Shown one piece after another: positions 51,167-55,454 of a DNA stretch of 55,454 nt (position 1 is the first letter of the stretch; every line of letters starts with the position of its first letter). The notes below the pieces were generated by a model. That model did not search any database and had not been told where the DNA came from. It saw only the letters and a list, made by a program, of their open reading frames with translations. A program made the position numbers and the translations under genes. Source of the stretch: an uncultured Clostridia bacterium (GTDB lineage Bacteria > Bacillota > Clostridia > Christensenellales > Pumilibacteraceae); contig CALVYT010000034.1 in NCBI GenBank assembly GCA_944372345.1, positions 1-55,454 of the forward strand. Reading direction: 5' to 3'.

Positions 51167-52439
51167 TCTCCGTTCTCCCCGACGTAAGTCTTAATGCGTT
51201 TTTCGTGTTCCCGTCCACCGCGAGCGCGGCTCCCGTAGCCATGCCCGCTATCGCCAGCACCTCGCTGCCGAGGGCGACGCAGAGCAGTCTCTCCCGCTCG
51301 TATCTCGGCACTTTCTTATCTATGAGCCAGTCACTGAGCGATTTGCGCACGCCGCCGCATGGCATAAACGTGTCGCCCGCACGTCGGGTGCGTATCACCG
51401 CGCCCGACGGCAGTTTGTCGGCGTCTATCACGCAGCCGCGCCTGTCAGCTTTCGCTTCCGTCGGTTCCGCGGCGACGTATCTGCCGAGAGCAAAGCGCGT
51501 AAGCCCGCTGACGAACGGTTTTTCCTCGTCCGGAATGTTTTCCGAAACAAAGACGCGTATCCCGCCACTCTCCTTTTCCGCGCGATAGCCGTGCGGCAGG
51601 TCGATCCCCGCTCCCGTGCGCGCCCCCGCGAGTTTCGCGGCGGCTTTTATGTGCGCCGACGTGTAGTCGAAAGACAGTCCCGCCGAAATGAACGCCGCGA
51701 GCATCGCGCCGTCCGTCACATTCTCCGTTTTCACGAACGCCCCGCCGTCGATTTTCTCCGCCGCGCCGAGCGCGCCGCAGGCAAGCCTTGCCGCGTCGCC
51801 CAGCCGTGCGATCGCGTCGTCCGCGCCCGGATAGCGGCTGCGCACGAGCGGCAATATCTTGTGACGGACGTAGTTGCGTGCGTAATCGCACTCGGAGTTC
51901 GTCGCGTCGTCCGAGTACGGCACGCGGTAACGCCTGACGTATTCGTCTATCTCGTCCCGCCCGCAGCCTATCAGCGGACGGACGAGAAAGCCGTCGCATT
52001 CCGTCGGACCCGTCAGCCCGTTTATCCCGCAGCCGCGGAATATATGCATTAGCACGGACTCCGTTCTGTCGTTTTTGTTATGCGCCGTCATCACGACTCC
52101 GCCGAAAGCCGAAAAAACGCCGCGGCGCACGATGCGCGCCTCCGTTTCAAGGCTGCGCCCGTGCGCCTTCGCAAGCGCGGGCACGTCCGCCCGCGCGCAT
52201 TCGAATCTTATGCCGCGGTCGCGGCAGAACGCGGCGACGAGTTCCTCGTCCGCGTCCGCGTCCTCTCCGCGTATCATATGGTTGACGTGTAACACCGTCA
52301 GCTCGGACGGATCGATAATGCCGAAACGCACAAGACAGTCGAGCAGGCACATCGAATCCCTGCCGCCGCTGACCGCCGCAGCCGCGCTGCCGCGGACGTA
52401 ACGCTCCGCTATCGCCTTTACTTTTTCCGTCAGCTCCAT
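51159..52439 (-). CDS. tilS: tRNA(Ile)-lysidine synthase
   Basis: 426 residues. It makes lysidine at C34 of the AUA-reading tRNA-Ile. The PP-loop AAAVSGGRDSMCLLD (SGGxDS) is followed by VLHVNHMIRGEDADADEELV, MTAHNKNDRTESVLMHIFRG and VRPLIGCGRDEIDEYVRRYRVPYSDDATNSECDYARNYVRHKILP, all standard. The C-terminal domain ends with VIRTRRAGDTFMPCGGVRKSLSDWLIDKKVPRYERE. It starts 6 bp after guaB and overlaps hpt. Confidence 0.95.
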   Translation of the reverse strand: MELTEKVKAIAERYVRGSAAAAVSGGRDSMCLLDCLVRFGIIDPSELTVLHVNHMIRGEDADADEELVAAFCRDRGIRFECARADVPALAKAHGRSLETEARIVRRGVFSAFGGVVMTAHNKNDRTESVLMHIFRGCGINGLTGPTECDGFLVRPLIGCGRDEIDEYVRRYRVPYSDDATNSECDYARNYVRHKILPLVRSRYPGADDAIARLGDAARLACGALGAAEKIDGGAFVKTENVTDGAMLAAFISAGLSFDYTSAHIKAAAKLAGARTGAGIDLPHGYRAEKESGGIRVFVSENIPDEEKPFVSGLTRFALGRYVAAEPTEAKADRRGCVIDADKLPSGAVIRTRRAGDTFMPCGGVRKSLSDWLIDKKVPRYERERLLCVALGSEVLAIAGMATGAALAVDGNTKNALRLTSGRTENE

Positions 52440-52445
52440 CTGCCG

Positions 52446-53930
<1,485 letters not shown>

Positions 53931-53938
53931 TCATTATC

Positions 53939-54871
53939 TTATTTCTTTATTTGTTTTATCGTCGTAACGTAAGCCGCATATGCGTCCGAAGCGACCTCTT
54001 CCGTCCATACGCTCTCAAACTCCGCGCTTCCTTCCGCGCTTTCGAGAGCGGACGCCAGACGGTACGCTCCGTATTGCACGAACGCTTTTTCAAAGCCGCT
54101 CTCCATTTCCCCCGCTACCGCCGTAAGATCGGAATAAAACGCGTGCAGCGCCGTCCCGTCGCCGAGGGCGGATACGTCGTCCGACCCGTCGGCATACGCC
54201 GCCAGACCGAACACGGGATAGAAATAATCGACCGGCGCGGCAAAGTCGCACATACCGAGCAGCGAAGCGGCGTAAGCGTCCAGCGCGTCGCCGTAAGTCG
54301 CACAACCGTCGAACCCGTCGCCGAGCCCGCCGCCGTAAGGCTCGCTTTGCATTCCGCGCATAGCCGTTATCCGCGTAGCGAACACATAGTAGTCGTATCC
54401 GTATACCGTGCAGAGCAGTTCGGGAGAATGCGCGTATTCGCTCTCATAATACTCGTCCATCGCCGCCGAGTGGCGCGTATGGCAGGATGCGGACAGATAT
54501 GCGCAGCAGAAGTCGTAGAGATACTCCGCGTGCGCCGCCGTAGGCTTCTCCGAATACGCCGCGTCCGCGACCTCCACCGCCGCCGAAGCGAGCGTTATAT
54601 AATCGCAGCCGCTCTCGTCGCACGGTTCGTCGTGCGACGCCCTGTCGAGCGCTTCGTCGGCATAGACGACGGCGATTCCGTATGCGCCGAAAGAGCGGCA
54701 CATATCCATATACGCCCGCGGCGATATGCAGCCGATGAGCGAAAAAACGAGAGCGCCCGCAGCCAGAGCCGCGGCGACCGTAACGAGCGCGCTCCGCAGC
54801 ACCAGCCCGCCGAGAGAGGTTCCGCGCGGCGCGTCCGTCCGCTTATCGGGATTTTCGGATACTTCCTTCAT
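53939..54871 (-). CDS. membrane-anchored protein of unknown function
   Basis: 310 residues. A cytoplasmic basic or polar N-terminus (1-24) and one membrane helix (about 26-50, LRSALVTVAAALAAGALVFSLIGC) precede a helical, very Ala/Tyr/Asp-rich exported domain with scattered cysteines. GC is high and codon use matches the neighbours. No family recognised; the repeated Y-A-S/Y-E-S-E-Y composition may indicate a helical-repeat fold. It precedes guaB by 26 bp and carries the operon's promoter. Confidence 0.75.
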   Translation of the reverse strand: MKEVSENPDKRTDAPRGTSLGGLVLRSALVTVAAALAAGALVFSLIGCISPRAYMDMCRSFGAYGIAVVYADEALDRASHDEPCDESGCDYITLASAAVEVADAAYSEKPTAAHAEYLYDFCCAYLSASCHTRHSAAMDEYYESEYAHSPELLCTVYGYDYYVFATRITAMRGMQSEPYGGGLGDGFDGCATYGDALDAYAASLLGMCDFAAPVDYFYPVFGLAAYADGSDDVSALGDGTALHAFYSDLTAVAGEMESGFEKAFVQYGAYRLASALESAEGSAEFESVWTEEVASDAYAAYVTTIKQIKK

Positions 54872-54882
54872 CGTTGTCCTTT

Positions 54883-54911
54883 ATTATAACACGCCGGAAG
54901 TTTTTAGTAAA
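54883..54911 (-). promoter_or_regulatory. sigma-A-type promoter for the guaB-tilS-hpt-rsmI operon
   Basis: Minus strand: TTTACT (54911-54906), 17-bp spacer, TATAAT (54888-54883). Leader of about 5-10 bases with AAAGGAC directly before the ATG at 54871. Confidence 0.75.
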
Positions 54912-54957
54912 CCGTTTTTTCGGTGCTTTTCGCAATTTTCTCGCGCGCGGAACGCTT

Positions 54958-55437
54958 TTACGCGCCTCTGACGGCGCATACTTCCCCGCTTTCGGCGTCT
55001 ATCAGCACGGAAACGGTATTGTCCTCCGTCACAAACGCCGCGTACCAGTACAGCCCTTCGCCCGTCGCCGAGCTGCGCGTCAGCCGCAGAAGCACCTCTC
55101 CGTCGGGGTTCCCCGCCGTTTCGCAGGCGAGCGTCAGCGCGTATTCCCCGTCCACCGTCGGCTGTACGCGCACCGCCTCGATCTCCGTACCGCCGACCGT
55201 CAGCGTCAGCGCGGCGGCGTCGATATACAAGGCAATCTCCGACGACAGAGTGTCGCGAAAAGGATGACGCGACAAGGTCAGTTTTTCCTCCCGCCCGCCG
55301 AAGGAAAACGCGAGTTCCGCTTCGCCGCCCGAATATCCTTCGAGCGTAAATACGGCGTATTCCGTCTTTTCCTTTTCGCTTCTCCCGTCCGAAGCATACG
55401 GGGTCTCGCGCACTCCGCTTATTACCGTGATCCTCAT
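54958..55437 (-). CDS. small beta-rich protein of unknown function
   Basis: 159 residues, no signal peptide or membrane segment. Predominantly alternating strand sequence; the first half (EYAVFTLEGYSGGEAELAFSFGG) and second half (LYWYAAFVTEDNTVSVLIDAESGEVCAV) are distinct. The end resembles a PepSY-like strand pair. The ATG is 17 bases from the right window edge; the upstream neighbour is not visible, so operon membership is unknown. Confidence 0.7.
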   Translation of the reverse strand: MRITVISGVRETPYASDGRSEKEKTEYAVFTLEGYSGGEAELAFSFGGREEKLTLSRHPFRDTLSSEIALYIDAAALTLTVGGTEIEAVRVQPTVDGEYALTLACETAGNPDGEVLLRLTRSSATGEGLYWYAAFVTEDNTVSVLIDAESGEVCAVRGA

Positions 55438-55454
55438 TCCGCCCGTTTCGCCCT

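Overview
The window is one stretch of a GC-rich (roughly 60% by eye) bacterial chromosome. The gene set fits the Bacillota, and most likely an uncultured Clostridia-type gut organism: a DivIVA-family protein, single-chain alpha2-type GlyQS, type III pantothenate kinase, ECF-transporter S components, a VanW-domain protein, a SpoVB/MurJ-like flippase, an rpmE-DUF1385-prmC-prfA cluster, BspA-type LRR and Ig-like surface proteins, and a GH95 fucosidase. Lineage is inference. Genes are tightly packed, with many 1- or 4-bp start/stop overlaps. Promoters are near-consensus sigma-A type (TTGACA-N17-TATAAT) and stand in nearly every non-operonic gap. No tRNA, rRNA, CRISPR array, insertion sequence or prophage was recognised.

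Layout. 1-4662 (minus): purF (cut by the window edge), an ANTAR regulator, a glutamine-synthetase relative lacking several metal and active-site residues, and pgcA. 4722-8575 (minus): Lgt-family protein, membrane protein, pncB, DivIVA-like protein. 8597-11314 (minus): VanW-domain protein and cca. 11365-16413 (plus): lipid kinase, flippase, ECF S component, purA. 16546-16863: small XRE regulator. 16954-22649 (minus): a five-gene operon of two flavoproteins, a DUF1667 protein, an RnlA-like HEPN ribonuclease and a CTP synthase whose glutaminase site is destroyed. 22739-26698: 1295-residue Ig-like surface protein. 26741-29924: hom, coaX and an S component, probably for pantothenate. 30038-30229: a 63-residue protein with 18 cysteines. 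30450-32545 (plus): glyQS and a membrane protein. 32587-35816: dapB and a GH95 fucosidase. 35904-38845: a large M28-like membrane protein without a complete metal site. 38893-39838: WYL regulator. 39839-44755: rpmE, DUF1385-PrmC fusion, prfA, QueH-CoaE fusion, lytic transglycosylase. 44840-46999: LRR surface protein. 47106-49118: TetR regulator plus dnaA. 49127-54911: hypothetical, guaB, tilS, hpt, a TrmN6-like methyltransferase, rsmI. 54958-55437: hypothetical.

Candidate new system. The best candidate is the operon at 16954-22649. The HEPN protein keeps all four residues known for the RnlA active site, has no RnlB-type partner, overlaps the DUF1667 gene by 4 bp, and lies 15 bp ahead of a CTP synthase that has lost its glutaminase Cys and His. 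The flavoprotein heading the operon has lost the [2Fe-2S] cysteines of its C-terminal domain, and its start codon lies where transcription should begin, so the message may be leaderless. The wider pattern is also notable: four proteins here keep a recognisable fold but lack key residues (GS-like, PyrG glutaminase domain, GlpA-like BFD domain, M28-like).
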